A stretch of 64,000 bases of DNA, taken from positions 1,922,001-1,986,000 of the forward strand of contig NZ_CP109327.1 in NCBI RefSeq assembly GCF_035918155.1. The letters are read 5' to 3'. The notes under the pieces were generated by a model, which did no database searches, was not told where the DNA came from, and was given only the letters and a program-made list of their open reading frames with translations. This stretch comes from Streptomyces sp. NBC_01591 (lineage in GTDB: Bacteria; Actinomycetota; Actinomycetes; Streptomycetales; Streptomycetaceae). Both the position numbers and the translations under genes were made by a program. Positions 17,173-26,333 of this stretch are shown here, in pieces (positions within the stretch are counted from its first letter, which is position 1; each line of letters starts with the position of its first letter).

Positions 17173-17430
17173 GAGTGGCGGGTGCCGCTGCCCCGGCTGG
17201 GCATCCGGTTCGGGCTGCCCGCCATGTACGGCGGGGCGCGGTGGTTCGGCGGCGGGCCCGGTGAGGCGTACCCGGACACCCGGGCCGCTGCGGTGCTCGG
17301 CCGGTGGCGGATGTCCGTGGACGAGATGCAGACTCCGTACGTGCGGCCCCAGGAGAACGGCGCACGGGCCGACGTCCGGTGGGCGGAGCTGACGGACGCC
17401 GACGGTGCGGGGGTGCGGGTCGAGGGGGGT
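17173..17430 (+). pseudogene. Remnant of beta-galactosidase (lacZ) C-terminus
   Basis: About 86 codons in one frame read like the last domain (small-chain domain) of GH2 beta-galactosidases: PLPRLGIRFGLPA, WFGGGPGEAYPDTRAAA, GRWRMSVDEMQTPYVRPQEN and DVRWAELTDADGAGVRVEG. The catalytic domains are absent and homology stops where another frame takes over. It is a deletion remnant that should not yield an enzyme. Confidence 0.7.
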
Positions 17431-17794
17431 GCTGCGCACGACCTCGCCCTTCGTGACGGTCCCCGAGGACGCCGGGTCCGCCCGGAGCCCGCTGTGCCGG
17501 ATCCCCGGTGTGACGCTCGACTTCGGCAAGGGCTCCGGCTACCGGGAGCAGGTGGGTGTGGTCGACGAACGGCTCCAGACGTGTTCGGTGGTGTGGCGCG
17601 CGCGAGGCATGCCCGACGAGCCTGCGGCGCAGTACGTGATGGCGGCCGAGCCGCGCCTCGTCGCACTGTTCGACGGCCTTCCCGAGGGCGTCGGCAGCGG
17701 GCTCGTACGCACCGAGTGCGACGGGCGGCGGACGGTGTTCTACGCGAACCTCGGTTCCGGGCTGAAGGGTTGGGGCCCCGGCTGGACGGTCTGA
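17429..17794 (+). pseudogene. C-terminal fragment of a Cys-containing hypothetical protein
   Basis: Follows directly on the lacZ remnant in another frame. It reads CRIPGVTLDFGKGSGYREQ, then QTCSVVW, then MAAEPRLVALFDGLPEG and VRTECDGRRTVFYANLG, and stops at TGA 17792-17794. The Cys pattern and the (E/D)P-L-x-x-(L/I)F motif recur in the next gene (CGIKGFTLPEAH; DPALSEIFSSGT), so the two are paralogues. No signal peptide or plausible start is present, so it is a truncated copy. Confidence 0.5.
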
Positions 17795-18555
17795 TGGGCA
17801 CGGACGGGCGCGACTGGCCCGCGGAGTTCCTCGCGGCCGACATGGTGTCGCTCGGCGACGGGCTGCCTGGGCTGGCCTCGTCGTCGCGCGCCTGGCTGGC
17901 GCTGCCGCAGAGCTGCACCGGGCGGGACGAGTTCACCGGCCCCACCGTGGTGGACATCGGCATGGGGCCGACCGGACTCGACCTCTCCTCGGACTACGAG
18001 CAGGAGGACCGCGCGGCGCTGACCCGTGCGGTGGTGGAGGCCACCAACGGGGTCATCCGCGACTTCGGCTGCTCCGGCACGTACCGGGTACCGCGCGCCC
18101 TGCCCGCCCCGGTGGAGCGGAAGAAGACGGACGCCGATGCCTTCTGCGGCATCAAGGGCTTCACGCTTCCCGAGGCGCACCGCAAGGATCTGGCCCGCAC
18201 GCGCGTCGGTGGCGACGGTGGGCCCGCCCGGGTCTGCGAGGCCGGTGGCTCCTACAACCCCGCCGTGCGGCTGACGACGGTGACGGACCCGGCGCTGTCC
18301 GAGATCTTCTCCTCGGGCACACTCAGGACCGGTCTGCCCCTCAAGGGTTCCAAGGGGTCCGGCTCCATCGACGGAACCAGGGCCGTCTACCGGGCGAAGT
18401 GCCAGACCGGTCCGGTGGCCTTCGTGGTGGAGCAGCTGGACCACACGGAGCACTCGGTCGCCGGCCTCGCCCATGAGCTGCTGCCCGGCTATGTCGCCGC
18501 CGAGGCCGAGCGCATCGGCTGCGGTCCGGAGAAGGTGACGCTGCCCACCGTCTGA
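17794..18555 (+). CDS. Hypothetical protein, probably 5'-truncated
   Basis: A 253-residue reading frame from ATG 17794, which overlaps the preceding TGA (TGATG). It contains ADMVSLGDGLPGLASSSRAW, ALPQSC, VVEATNGVIRDFGCSG, CGIKGFTLPEAHRKDLAR, DPALSEIFSSG and RAVYRAKCQTG, a pattern of spaced Cys seen in secreted or membrane-anchored Streptomyces hypothetical proteins. Such proteins normally have a signal peptide or transmembrane helix; here none is encoded, because the upstream part has been replaced by the paralogue fragment. It may be decaying. Confidence 0.55.
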   Translation: MGTDGRDWPAEFLAADMVSLGDGLPGLASSSRAWLALPQSCTGRDEFTGPTVVDIGMGPTGLDLSSDYEQEDRAALTRAVVEATNGVIRDFGCSGTYRVPRALPAPVERKKTDADAFCGIKGFTLPEAHRKDLARTRVGGDGGPARVCEAGGSYNPAVRLTTVTDPALSEIFSSGTLRTGLPLKGSKGSGSIDGTRAVYRAKCQTGPVAFVVEQLDHTEHSVAGLAHELLPGYVAAEAERIGCGPEKVTLPTV

Positions 18556-18622
18556 GGGCGCCGGGCCGGTGACCGGCGATAATGTGCGGACACCCCGGGC
18601 AACGAGACGAGGAGCCGGCACC

Positions 18623-18658
18623 ATGAGCACCGCCGTAGCGGCCGGCGTTCCCCGGTGA
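18623..18658 (+). other. Possible 11-codon leader ORF
   Basis: ATG with GAGGAG upstream encodes MSTAVAAGVPR and its TGA overlaps the GTG start of the pseudouridine synthase (GTGA). It could couple translation of the downstream gene. No other support. Confidence 0.3.
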
Positions 18659-19590
18659 GGGGGCGCGCGAAGCCCCCGGCGTCACCGCTGCCGCAGCGGG
18701 ACGGGATCGATCCGGTCCGGCTGCGGCTCCCCGAGGATCCGGACGGGGCGTGGCCGACGGTGCGTGATCATCTGCTGGCACGGTTCGCGGGCGCGATCGG
18801 GGCGCGGCGGGTGGACGCCATGTTCGCCGAGGGGCGGTTCGTCTCCGTGCGGGGCCCGGTGTCCGCCGACGAACCGTACGCCGCGGGCCGGTACATCTGG
18901 TTCCACCGGGATTTCGCGCCCGAGGACCCGGTGCCGTTCCCGGTCGGTGTCGTCCACCGCGACGAGCATCTCGTCATCGCCGACAAGCCGCATTTCCTGG
19001 CGACGACGCCGCGCGGCCGGCACATCACCGAGACCGCGGTGGCCCGGCTGCGCCGCGAGCTGGATCTGCCGGAGTTGCAGCCGGCGCACCGGCTGGACCG
19101 GCTGACCGCGGGCCTCGTCCTGTTCGTCGTACGGCCCGGGGAGCGGGGCGCGTACCAGACGATGTTCCGGGACCGGCTGGTGCACAAGGCGTACGAGGCG
19201 GTGGCACCGTACGATCCGGCGCTGGTCCTCCCGCGGACCGTACGCAGCCGGATCGTGAAGGAGCGTGGGGTGATCGCCGCCCGTAAGGAGCCGGGCGAGC
19301 CGAACAGCGAGAGCCGGATCGAGCTGCTGGAGCACCGGGAGGGGCTCGGCCGCTACCGGCTGCTGCCCGCCACCGGGCGGACCCATCAGCTGCGGGTCCA
19401 TATGAACGGCCTGGGGCTGCCGCTCGTCCACGACCCGGTCTATCCGGTGGTCGAGGCGGAAGGGGCGCCGGACGACTTCTCGCGCCCGCTCCAACTCCTC
19501 GCCCGGGTCCTGGAGTTCACCGATCCGGTCACGGGCGAGCCGCGCCGCTTCGAGAGCGGGCTGCGGCTCTCCGCGTGGCCGGACCGGTGA
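18655..19590 (+). CDS. RluA-family RNA pseudouridine synthase
   Basis: A 311-residue enzyme converting uridine to pseudouridine in RNA. The catalytic Asp lies in QPAHRLDRLTAGLVLF (about residue 145), with the substrate-binding LVHKAYEAV and RTHQLRVHM segments typical of RluA. A divergent N-terminal part (about 1-100) stands in place of a clear S4 domain. Target RNA unknown. GTG 18655 overlaps the stop of a possible leader ORF. It runs towards the MBL hydrolase gene with only 13 bases between them. Confidence 0.9.
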   Translation: MRGRAKPPASPLPQRDGIDPVRLRLPEDPDGAWPTVRDHLLARFAGAIGARRVDAMFAEGRFVSVRGPVSADEPYAAGRYIWFHRDFAPEDPVPFPVGVVHRDEHLVIADKPHFLATTPRGRHITETAVARLRRELDLPELQPAHRLDRLTAGLVLFVVRPGERGAYQTMFRDRLVHKAYEAVAPYDPALVLPRTVRSRIVKERGVIAARKEPGEPNSESRIELLEHREGLGRYRLLPATGRTHQLRVHMNGLGLPLVHDPVYPVVEAEGAPDDFSRPLQLLARVLEFTDPVTGEPRRFESGLRLSAWPDR

Positions 19591-19603
19591 GTGTCCGCGG
19601 TTC

Positions 19604-20233
19604 TCAGTGACCGCGGGCGATCCACTCGTCCAGGTGCGGGGCCTCCGCGCCGATGGTGGTGGAATCGCCGTGTCCGGTACGGACGGTGGTCTCCGGCGGG
19701 AGCGCGAGCAGCCGGTCCCTGATCGACGCGACGATGGTCGGGAAGTGGGAGAAGGACCGTCCGGTGGCGCCGGGCCCGCCCTGGAAGAGCGTGTCCCCGG
19801 TGAAGACGGCGGCCTGCTCGGGGGCGTGGAGGCAGACGGCGCCCGGGGCGTGACCGGGGGTGTGCAGGACCTTGAGCGTCGTTCCGGCGATCTCCAGCTC
19901 CTGGCCGTCGGCCAGTTCGCCGTCCGGGAGGCGGTCCGGGTGGGTCTGCTTCCACAGCGGCAGGTCGTCGGGGTGCAGCAGGATCGGTGCGCCGGTCGCG
20001 TCGGCGAGGGCCGGGGCGGCGTCGATGTGGTCGTTGTGCGCGTGCGTGCAGACGATGGCGCGCAGCGTACGGCCGTTCAGCGCGGCCTCGATGGCGGCGG
20101 CGTCATGGGCGGCGTCGATGACGATCGCCTCGGTGTCGTCGCCGACGATCCAGACGTTGTTGTCGACGTCCCACTCCCCGCCGTCGAGGGCGAAGGTGCC
20201 GGAGGTGACGAGGTGGTCGATGCGGGCGGCCAT
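19604..20233 (-). CDS. MBL-fold hydrolase, probable S-formylmycothiol hydrolase
   Basis: A 209-residue metallo-beta-lactamase-fold protein of glyoxalase II type. THAHNDHIDA gives the HxHxDH dizinc motif; HTPGHAPGAVC, FTGDTLFQGG and RTGHGDSTT supply the other metal ligands. Its ATG overlaps the mscR stop (TGATG), so the two are made together. MscR produces S-formylmycothiol, and an MBL hydrolase follows mscR in other actinobacteria, so release of formate and mycothiol is the likely reaction. That assignment is contextual. Confidence 0.85.
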   Translation of the reverse strand: MAARIDHLVTSGTFALDGGEWDVDNNVWIVGDDTEAIVIDAAHDAAAIEAALNGRTLRAIVCTHAHNDHIDAAPALADATGAPILLHPDDLPLWKQTHPDRLPDGELADGQELEIAGTTLKVLHTPGHAPGAVCLHAPEQAAVFTGDTLFQGGPGATGRSFSHFPTIVASIRDRLLALPPETTVRTGHGDSTTIGAEAPHLDEWIARGH

Positions 20234-21318
20234 CAGAAGACCACCACCGAGCGCAGCACGTCGCCGTCGTGCATCCGGGCGAAGGCCTGCTCGACGTCGC
20301 CGAGTCCGATGGTCTCGGTGACGAACGCGCCGAGGTCGATCCGGCCCTGCTGGTGCAGGTCGATCAGCATCGGGAAGTCGCGCGAGGGCAGGCAGTCGCC
20401 GTACCACGAGGACTTGAGCGAACCGCCGCGCCCGAAGACGTCGATGAGCGGCAGCTCCAGCTGCATCTCCGGGGTGGGGACGCCGACCAGGACGACGGTG
20501 CCGGCGAGGTCGCGGGCGTAGAAGGCCTGCTTGTACGTCTCCGGGCGGCCGACCGCCTCGATGACGACATCCGCGCCGTTGCCGTCGGTCAGGGAGCGGA
20601 TCGCCTCGACCGGGTCGGTGGAGCGGGAGTTGACGGTGTGCGTGGCGCCCATCGTCTTTGCCGTCTCCAGCTTGCGGTCGTCGATGTCCACGGCGATGAT
20701 CTTCGCCGCGCCGGCCAGCCGGGCTCCGGCGATCGCCGCGTCACCGACACCGCCGCAGCCGATCACGGCGACCGAGTCGCCGCGGCCGACCTGTCCGGTG
20801 TTGATGGCGGCGCCGATGCCCGCCATCACACCGCAGCCGAGCAGACCGGCGACGGCCGGGGAGACCTCCGGGTCGACCTTGGTGCACTGACCGGCGGCGA
20901 CCAGGGTCTTCTCGGCGAACGCGCCGATGCCGAGGGCCGGCGACAGTTCCGTGCCGTCGAGCAGCGTCATCTTCTGCTTGGCGTTGTGGGTGTTGAAGCA
21001 GTACCAGGGGCGGCCGCGCAGACACGCGCGGCACTGCCCGCACACGGCACGCCAGTTGAGGATGACGAAGTCGCCGGGCTCGACGTCCGTGACGCCCTCG
21101 CCGACGGACTCCACCACGCCCGAGGCCTCGTGGCCGAGCAGGAAGGGGAATTCGTCGTTGATACCGCCCTGCTTGTAATGCAGATCGGTGTGGCAGACGC
21201 CGCACGCCTGGATCTTCACCACGGCCTCGCCGGGGCCCGGGTCCGGGATCACGATCGTCTCGATCCGTACCGGCTCGTTCTTCCCCGGTGCGATGACCCC
21301 TTGCACCTGCTGCGACAT
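20233..21318 (-). CDS. mscR: S-(hydroxymethyl)mycothiol dehydrogenase
   Basis: A 361-residue zinc- and NAD-dependent class III alcohol dehydrogenase that oxidises the formaldehyde-mycothiol adduct (also active as S-nitrosomycothiol reductase in the family). Catalytic zinc ligands lie in CGVCHTDLH and GHEASG, structural zinc ligands in [15 protein letters not shown], and the nucleotide site in [13 protein letters not shown] 21318 has AGGAG upstream and gives [17 protein letters not shown], the family start. The mycothiol ligase mshC is in the same window. Coupled to the MBL hydrolase downstream. Confidence 0.93.
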   Translation of the reverse strand: MSQQVQGVIAPGKNEPVRIETIVIPDPGPGEAVVKIQACGVCHTDLHYKQGGINDEFPFLLGHEASGVVESVGEGVTDVEPGDFVILNWRAVCGQCRACLRGRPWYCFNTHNAKQKMTLLDGTELSPALGIGAFAEKTLVAAGQCTKVDPEVSPAVAGLLGCGVMAGIGAAINTGQVGRGDSVAVIGCGGVGDAAIAGARLAGAAKIIAVDIDDRKLETAKTMGATHTVNSRSTDPVEAIRSLTDGNGADVVIEAVGRPETYKQAFYARDLAGTVVLVGVPTPEMQLELPLIDVFGRGGSLKSSWYGDCLPSRDFPMLIDLHQQGRIDLGAFVTETIGLGDVEQAFARMHDGDVLRSVVVF

Positions 21319-21589
21319 ACCGTGGTCTCCTGTTTCCGTCTTTTTGCGATGATCGAACGCGAACAACCGTACGCCCCGTGAGGGTGTCACGGCGGCGCGC
21401 CGCGTTGGCGGAAAACTACCGCCGTCCACCCGGTGGGTTGTACCGGTTTCGGTCAGATGATGCACACCGCTGAACTCCGGCGGTTTCCAGGCGGTCCTTC
21501 GATACACAGGGGCCACCGAATCAGTACCTGCGGGGGCAGGGGTCGCGTGGTCCACCAGCAGTGGAATTACGGATCATGGGGGAAGTACC

Positions 21590-23494
21590 TTGACCGAGAT
21601 CGCCGAGACCACGGAGAAGATCAGTCAGCGGACCGACGAGCCGGGACCGGGGCCCGAAGCGGCCGCGCTCGGGACGCCGGTCGGCGGACTCTTGCCGTAC
21701 ACCGACGCGTTGCCCGTCCCGCCGGTGCTCCGCCCGCAGAGCGGAGACGTGCTCCACGAGACCGAGATCGCCCTGTCACCCACCTGGGTGCGGCTGCACG
21801 CGCAGCTGCCGCCGACGCTGATGTGGGGGTACAACGGTACGGTGCCGGGACCGACCATCGAGGTGCGGCGCGGGGAGCGGATCAGGATCGCCTGGACCAA
21901 CCGGATCCCCAAGGGCAGCGAGTACCCGGTCACGGCGGTGGAGGTCGGTCCGGTCAAGCAGGGCGAACCGGCCCCGCACAACCGCCCCGGACGCGACGGC
22001 GTCGAGCCGAATGCGGATGTCGCCGCGCTGCCCGCCTGGACGGTGACGCACCTGCACGGTGCGCAGACCGGTGGCGGCAACGACGGCTGGGCGGACAACG
22101 CGGTCGGTTTCGGCGACGCGCAGCTGTCGGAGTACCCGAACGACCACCAGGCGGCCCAGTGGTGGTACCACGACCACGCCATGAACATCACCCGGTGGAA
22201 CGTGTACGCCGGACTGGTCGGCACCTATCTGATCAGGGACGACGAGGAGGACGCGCTCGGTCTGCCGTCCGGCGACCGGGAGTTGCCGCTGATCCTCGCC
22301 GACCGCAATCTGGACACCGACGGGGACGGCCGGCTCAACGGGCGGCTGCTGCACAAGACGACGGTGCTCGTCGAGGCCGATCCGGAGACCGGGAAGCCGG
22401 TGTCGCTGCCGTTCTTCGGTCCGTACACAACGGTCAACGGCCGTATCTGGCCCCATCTGGACGTGGACGACGCGTGGTACCGCTTCCGGCTGGTCAACGC
22501 ATCCAACGCCCGGATCTACGATCTGGTGCTGGTCGACGAGGAGAACAACCCGGTCCCGGGCGTGATCCGGCAGATCGGCAGCGACGGCGGGCTGTTGCCG
22601 CGCCCGGTGCCGGGCGACTTCGACGACGTGCTGCCGCAGCTGACGATCGCCCCGGCGGAGCGGATGGACCTGCTGATCGACTTCTCGGCGCTGGGCGGCC
22701 GACGCGTCCGGCTGGTCAACCGCGGCAAGCTCGCGCCGGGGGTGCCGGACCCTGCGGCAAACGTACCGTTCCCGCAGGTGATGGAGTTCCGGGTACGGGA
22801 GACGGGGCAGCGGGACGGTTTCGAGCTGCCGGAGGTGCTGTCCGGTTCCTTCCGGCGTTACGAGCACGGCCAGGTGGAGCACGGGCACCGGCTCGTGGTG
22901 CTGACGGTGCCGGGCACGGTCGGCGGCGGCGGTCACCCGGAGATCTGGGAGATGGCGGAGGTCGAGGACGCCGGTGAGGTGCGGGTGCCCTCGGACGGTG
23001 TCATCCAGGTTCAGGGCGAGGACGGCACGGTGCGCACGTACCGCAGGATCGCGCGGACCTTCAACGACGGCCTCGGCTTCACGGTGGGTGAAGGCACCTA
23101 CGAGCAGTGGTCGTTCCTCAACCTGGGCGGTCCGACGCATCCGATGCACATCCATCTGACGGACTTCCAGGTGATGGGCCGGGAGGCGTACAAGCTCGAC
23201 GGCTTCGATCCGGCGGTCGGCGGAACCCGCTCGCCCGTGGCGTTCGACCACGGCACCACGATTCCGACGGCACCGAACGAAGAGGGCTGGAAGGACGTCT
23301 TCCGGGTGCCCCCGGGGCAACTGGTGAAGGTGCTCGGGAAGTTCGACGGGGCGTACGGGAGGTTCATGTACCACTGCCATCTGCTGGAGCACGAGGACAT
23401 GGGCATGATGCGGCCGTTCGTCGTGATGCCGCCCGAGGCGGTGAAGTTCGACCACGGCGCCGGGCACGGCGGCCACCACGGGCACGGCGGCTGA
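21590..23494 (+). CDS. Multicopper oxidase, phenoxazinone synthase-like
   Basis: A 634-residue three-cupredoxin oxidase. Copper ligands are all visible: [21 protein letters not shown] and the type 1/trinuclear segment [14 protein letters not shown]. It resembles PhsA/CotA-type enzymes that couple aminophenols or oxidise phenolics and metals. There is no signal peptide or Tat motif, so it is cytoplasmic or released by lysis. The tail is His-rich ([10 protein letters not shown]) and may hold copper. The start is a TTG at 21590 after GGGGGAAG; no in-frame ATG or GTG fits better. Divergent from mscR, 271 bases away. Confidence 0.9.
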   Translation: MTEIAETTEKISQRTDEPGPGPEAAALGTPVGGLLPYTDALPVPPVLRPQSGDVLHETEIALSPTWVRLHAQLPPTLMWGYNGTVPGPTIEVRRGERIRIAWTNRIPKGSEYPVTAVEVGPVKQGEPAPHNRPGRDGVEPNADVAALPAWTVTHLHGAQTGGGNDGWADNAVGFGDAQLSEYPNDHQAAQWWYHDHAMNITRWNVYAGLVGTYLIRDDEEDALGLPSGDRELPLILADRNLDTDGDGRLNGRLLHKTTVLVEADPETGKPVSLPFFGPYTTVNGRIWPHLDVDDAWYRFRLVNASNARIYDLVLVDEENNPVPGVIRQIGSDGGLLPRPVPGDFDDVLPQLTIAPAERMDLLIDFSALGGRRVRLVNRGKLAPGVPDPAANVPFPQVMEFRVRETGQRDGFELPEVLSGSFRRYEHGQVEHGHRLVVLTVPGTVGGGGHPEIWEMAEVEDAGEVRVPSDGVIQVQGEDGTVRTYRRIARTFNDGLGFTVGEGTYEQWSFLNLGGPTHPMHIHLTDFQVMGREAYKLDGFDPAVGGTRSPVAFDHGTTIPTAPNEEGWKDVFRVPPGQLVKVLGKFDGAYGRFMYHCHLLEHEDMGMMRPFVVMPPEAVKFDHGAGHGGHHGHGG

Positions 23495-23516
23495 CCGGCC
23501 GGACCTGCTGAACCGG

Positions 23517-23547
23517 CGGCCCCCGCGGGATCGTTCCGCGGGGGCCG
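23517..23547. terminator. Hairpin terminator between convergent genes
   Basis: CGGCCCCCGCGG (23517-23528) and CCGCGGGGGCCG (23536-23547) form a perfect 12-base stem with a 7-base loop, between the multicopper oxidase and gntR. Confidence 0.75.
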
Positions 23548-23568
23548 TCGCGTGTCGCGGTACGGATC

Positions 23569-24270
23569 TCAGGGAGCGAGCACGTCCAGCTCGTGCAGCG
23601 CGCCCACCGCGATCTCCTTCGTCAGCCGCTCCGCCTCCACGGCGTCGCCCTCGCGCACCGCCTCGGCGAGCCGGACGTGGAGGGTGACCGCGGCCGGGTC
23701 CGGGTCCTCGAACATCACCTGGTGGTGGGTACGGCCCGCCAGGACCTCGGCGACGACATCGCCGAGCCGCGCGAACATCTCGTTGCCGGAGGCGTTGAGC
23801 ACGATCCGGTGGAACGCGATGTCGTGCTCCAGATAGCCCTCCAGCTGCTGGCCCCGCGAGGTGGCGACCATGCCGAGCGCGCACTCGGTGAGGGCCGCGC
23901 ACTGCTCCGGGGTGGCGTTGCGGGCGGCGAGGCCGGCCGCGACCGGTTCGATCGCCGAACGCAGCACGGTCAGGGAGCGCAGCTGGCGCGGGCGGTCGGC
24001 GCCGGCCAGCCGCCACCGGATGACCTGCGGATCGTAGACGTTCCACGCCTCGGTCGGCCGCACCGTCACGCCGACCCGGCGCCGGGACTCGACCAGGTGC
24101 ATGGACTCCAGGACGCGGATCACCTCGCGGACGACGGTGCGCGAGACGTCGAAGCGCTGGGCCAGCTCATCGGTGCGCAGGACCTGTCCCGGCGGGTGCA
24201 CCCCGGCGGCGATCTCCAGACCCAGGGTGTCCAGCACATGTGTATGCAGCCCAGGGCCCCGTGTGGTCAT
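23569..24270 (-). CDS. gntR: FadR-subfamily GntR regulator of gluconate genes
   Basis: A 233-residue repressor. The N-terminal winged helix-turn-helix includes LRTDELAQRFDVSRTVVREV; the C-terminal FCD ligand domain is helical with metal-binding His/Asp (EHDIAFHRI, HHQVM). It is divergent from gntK-gntP with a 144-base gap that holds an inverted repeat. I recall that the corresponding S. coelicolor gene (SCO1678) is next to gluconokinase and permease genes. Likely effector gluconate or 6-phosphogluconate. Confidence 0.88.
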   Translation of the reverse strand: MTTRGPGLHTHVLDTLGLEIAAGVHPPGQVLRTDELAQRFDVSRTVVREVIRVLESMHLVESRRRVGVTVRPTEAWNVYDPQVIRWRLAGADRPRQLRSLTVLRSAIEPVAAGLAARNATPEQCAALTECALGMVATSRGQQLEGYLEHDIAFHRIVLNASGNEMFARLGDVVAEVLAGRTHHQVMFEDPDPAAVTLHVRLAEAVREGDAVEAERLTKEIAVGALHELDVLAP

Positions 24271-24306
24271 GAGCACAGCCTACGGGGCACCCTTCCGGAA
24301 CAAAAA

Positions 24307-24345
24307 GTACGACGTTTATGTCACAACATCTTGAATAAGTCGTAC
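24307..24345. promoter_or_regulatory. Candidate GntR operator between gntR and gntK
   Basis: GTACGACGTTTAT (24307-24319) and ATAAGTCGTAC (24335-24345) form an imperfect inverted repeat with a 15-base spacer in the divergent gntR/gntK region. The region is locally AT-rich. Confidence 0.45.
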
Positions 24346-24414
24346 GTATAGGTTTCAGTAACGCGACGGACCGATGTCGAGGAAGACGTCGAAGAAGACT
24401 GCGAGGCACCACCA

Positions 24415-24924
24415 ATGAGCACCCCCCACGTCGTCGTGGTGATGGGCGTAGCAGGGACCGGCAAGACCACGATCGGCCCTCTGCTCGCCGCCGAACTCGG
24501 CGTTCCGTACGCAGAGGGCGATGACTTCCATCCCGCGGCGAACATCGCCAAGATGTCGGCCGGCACCCCGCTGGACGACTCGGACCGGTGGCCCTGGCTC
24601 GATGCGATCGGCCGGTGGGCGCACGGCCGGGCGGGGCTCGGCGGAGTGGTGAGCAGCTCGGCGCTCAAGCGCGTCTACCGGGACCGGCTGCGCGCCGAGG
24701 CACCCGGCGCGGTCTTCCTCCACCTGACCGGCGACCGGGCTCTGATCGAGCAGCGCATGGCGGAGCGCAAGGGGCACTTCATGCCCACCGCGCTGCTCGA
24801 CTCGCAGTTCGCCACCCTGCAGCCGCTGCAGGAGGACGAGGCCGGTGTCTCGGTCGACGTGTCCGGCACCCCCGAAGAAATCACCCAGCGAGCCGTCGCC
24901 GCGTTGCGCCGGCTCGATATCTAA
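24415..24924 (+). CDS. gntK: Gluconokinase
   Basis: A 169-residue P-loop kinase that phosphorylates D-gluconate to 6-phosphogluconate. MGVAGTGKTTIG is the Walker A motif, EGDDFHPAANIAKMSAGTPL is the signature of the family, and QRMAERKGHFMP contains the lid Arg residues. The length is typical. The stop is 11 bases before the GTG of gntP, with AAGGA overlapping the stop codon, so the two form an operon. Confidence 0.94.
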   Translation: MSTPHVVVVMGVAGTGKTTIGPLLAAELGVPYAEGDDFHPAANIAKMSAGTPLDDSDRWPWLDAIGRWAHGRAGLGGVVSSSALKRVYRDRLRAEAPGAVFLHLTGDRALIEQRMAERKGHFMPTALLDSQFATLQPLQEDEAGVSVDVSGTPEEITQRAVAALRRLDI

Positions 24925-24935
24925 GGATCACCACC

Positions 24936-26333
24936 GTGACCAGTCTCAGCGTCGAGATGTTGGCAGCGGACGCCGTCGAACCGATCACTTCGGCAGGCAA
25001 CGCGCAGTTGGGTATCGCCGTTCTGGCGGGCATCGCCGTCATCGTTCTGCTCATCACCAAGTTCAAGATGCACGCGTTCCTCGCGCTGACCATCGGTTCG
25101 CTGGCGCTCGGCTCGTTCGCCGGCGCCGCTCCGGCCAAGACGATCGCCAGCTTCACCGCCGGCCTCGGCTCGACCGTCGCGGGTGTCGGTGTGCTCATCG
25201 CACTCGGCGCGATCCTCGGCAAGCTGCTGGCCGACTCCGGCGGCGCGGACCAGATCGTCGACACCATCCTCGCCAAGGCGAGCCGGCGCTCCATGCCGTG
25301 GGCGATGGTCCTGATCGCCTCGATCATCGGTCTGCCGCTCTTCTTCGAGGTCGGCATCGTGCTGCTGATCCCGGTGGTGCTGCTCGTCGCCAAGCGCGGC
25401 AACTTCTCCCTGATGCGGATCGGCATCCCGGCGCTGGCCGGTCTCTCCGTGATGCACGGTCTGATCCCGCCGCACCCCGGCCCGCTGGTGGCGATCGACG
25501 CCCTCGGCGCCAACCTCGGTGTCACGCTGGCGCTGGGTGTGCTGGTCGCGATCCCGACCGTGATCATCGCGGGGCCGGTCTTCTCCCGCTACGCGGCGCG
25601 CTGGGTGGACGTCAAGGCTCCGGAGAAGATGATTCCGCAGCGTCCCTCGGAGGACCTCGACCGTCGTCCCAGCTTCGGCGCCACCCTGGCGACGATTCTG
25701 CTGCCGGTCGTGCTGATGCTGATCAAGGCTCTGGTCGACATCGTCGTGGACGACCCGGAGCAGAGCCTCCAGAAGGTCACCGACGTGATCGGCTCGCCGC
25801 TGATCGCGCTCCTCGCGGCCGTCATAGTCGGCATGTTCACGCTGGGCCGGGCGGCCGGTTTCTCCAAGGGCCGGCTCTCCACCACCGTCGAGAAGTCCCT
25901 GGCCCCGATCGCCGGTGTGCTGCTGATCGTGGGCGCGGGCGGCGGTTTCAAGCAGACCCTGATCGACGCCGGTGTGGGCCAGATGATCCTGGACTTCTCC
26001 GAGGACTGGTCGATCCCGGCGCTGCTGCTGGGCTGGCTGATCGCCGTCGCGATCCGGCTCGCGACCGGTTCGGCGACCGTGGCCACCATCTCGGCGGCCG
26101 GTCTGGTCGCCCCGCTGGCCGCCGACATGTCGACGTCCCACGCCGCTCTGCTGGTCCTCGCCGTCGGCGCGGGCTCGCTCTTCTTCAGCCATGTCAATGA
26201 CGCCGGGTTCTGGCTGGTGAAGGAGTACTTCGGCATGAGCGTCGGCCAGACGGTGAAGACCTGGTCGGTGATGGAGACCATCATCTCCGTGGTCTCGCTG
26301 GCCTTCATCCTGCTGCTGTCGCTAGTCATCTAG
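24936..26333 (+). CDS. gntP: Gluconate:H+ symporter, GntP family
   Basis: A 465-residue polytopic membrane protein with about 12 hydrophobic helices. PPHPGPLVAIDALGAN and ATGSATVATISAAGLVAP are GntP-family signatures. The GTG at 24936 follows AAGGATCACCACC directly after gntK. It supplies gluconate to GntK. Its 3' end overlaps the convergent cytochrome b gene by 12 bases. Confidence 0.93.
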   Translation: MTSLSVEMLAADAVEPITSAGNAQLGIAVLAGIAVIVLLITKFKMHAFLALTIGSLALGSFAGAAPAKTIASFTAGLGSTVAGVGVLIALGAILGKLLADSGGADQIVDTILAKASRRSMPWAMVLIASIIGLPLFFEVGIVLLIPVVLLVAKRGNFSLMRIGIPALAGLSVMHGLIPPHPGPLVAIDALGANLGVTLALGVLVAIPTVIIAGPVFSRYAARWVDVKAPEKMIPQRPSEDLDRRPSFGATLATILLPVVLMLIKALVDIVVDDPEQSLQKVTDVIGSPLIALLAAVIVGMFTLGRAAGFSKGRLSTTVEKSLAPIAGVLLIVGAGGGFKQTLIDAGVGQMILDFSEDWSIPALLLGWLIAVAIRLATGSATVATISAAGLVAPLAADMSTSHAALLVLAVGAGSLFFSHVNDAGFWLVKEYFGMSVGQTVKTWSVMETIISVVSLAFILLLSLVI

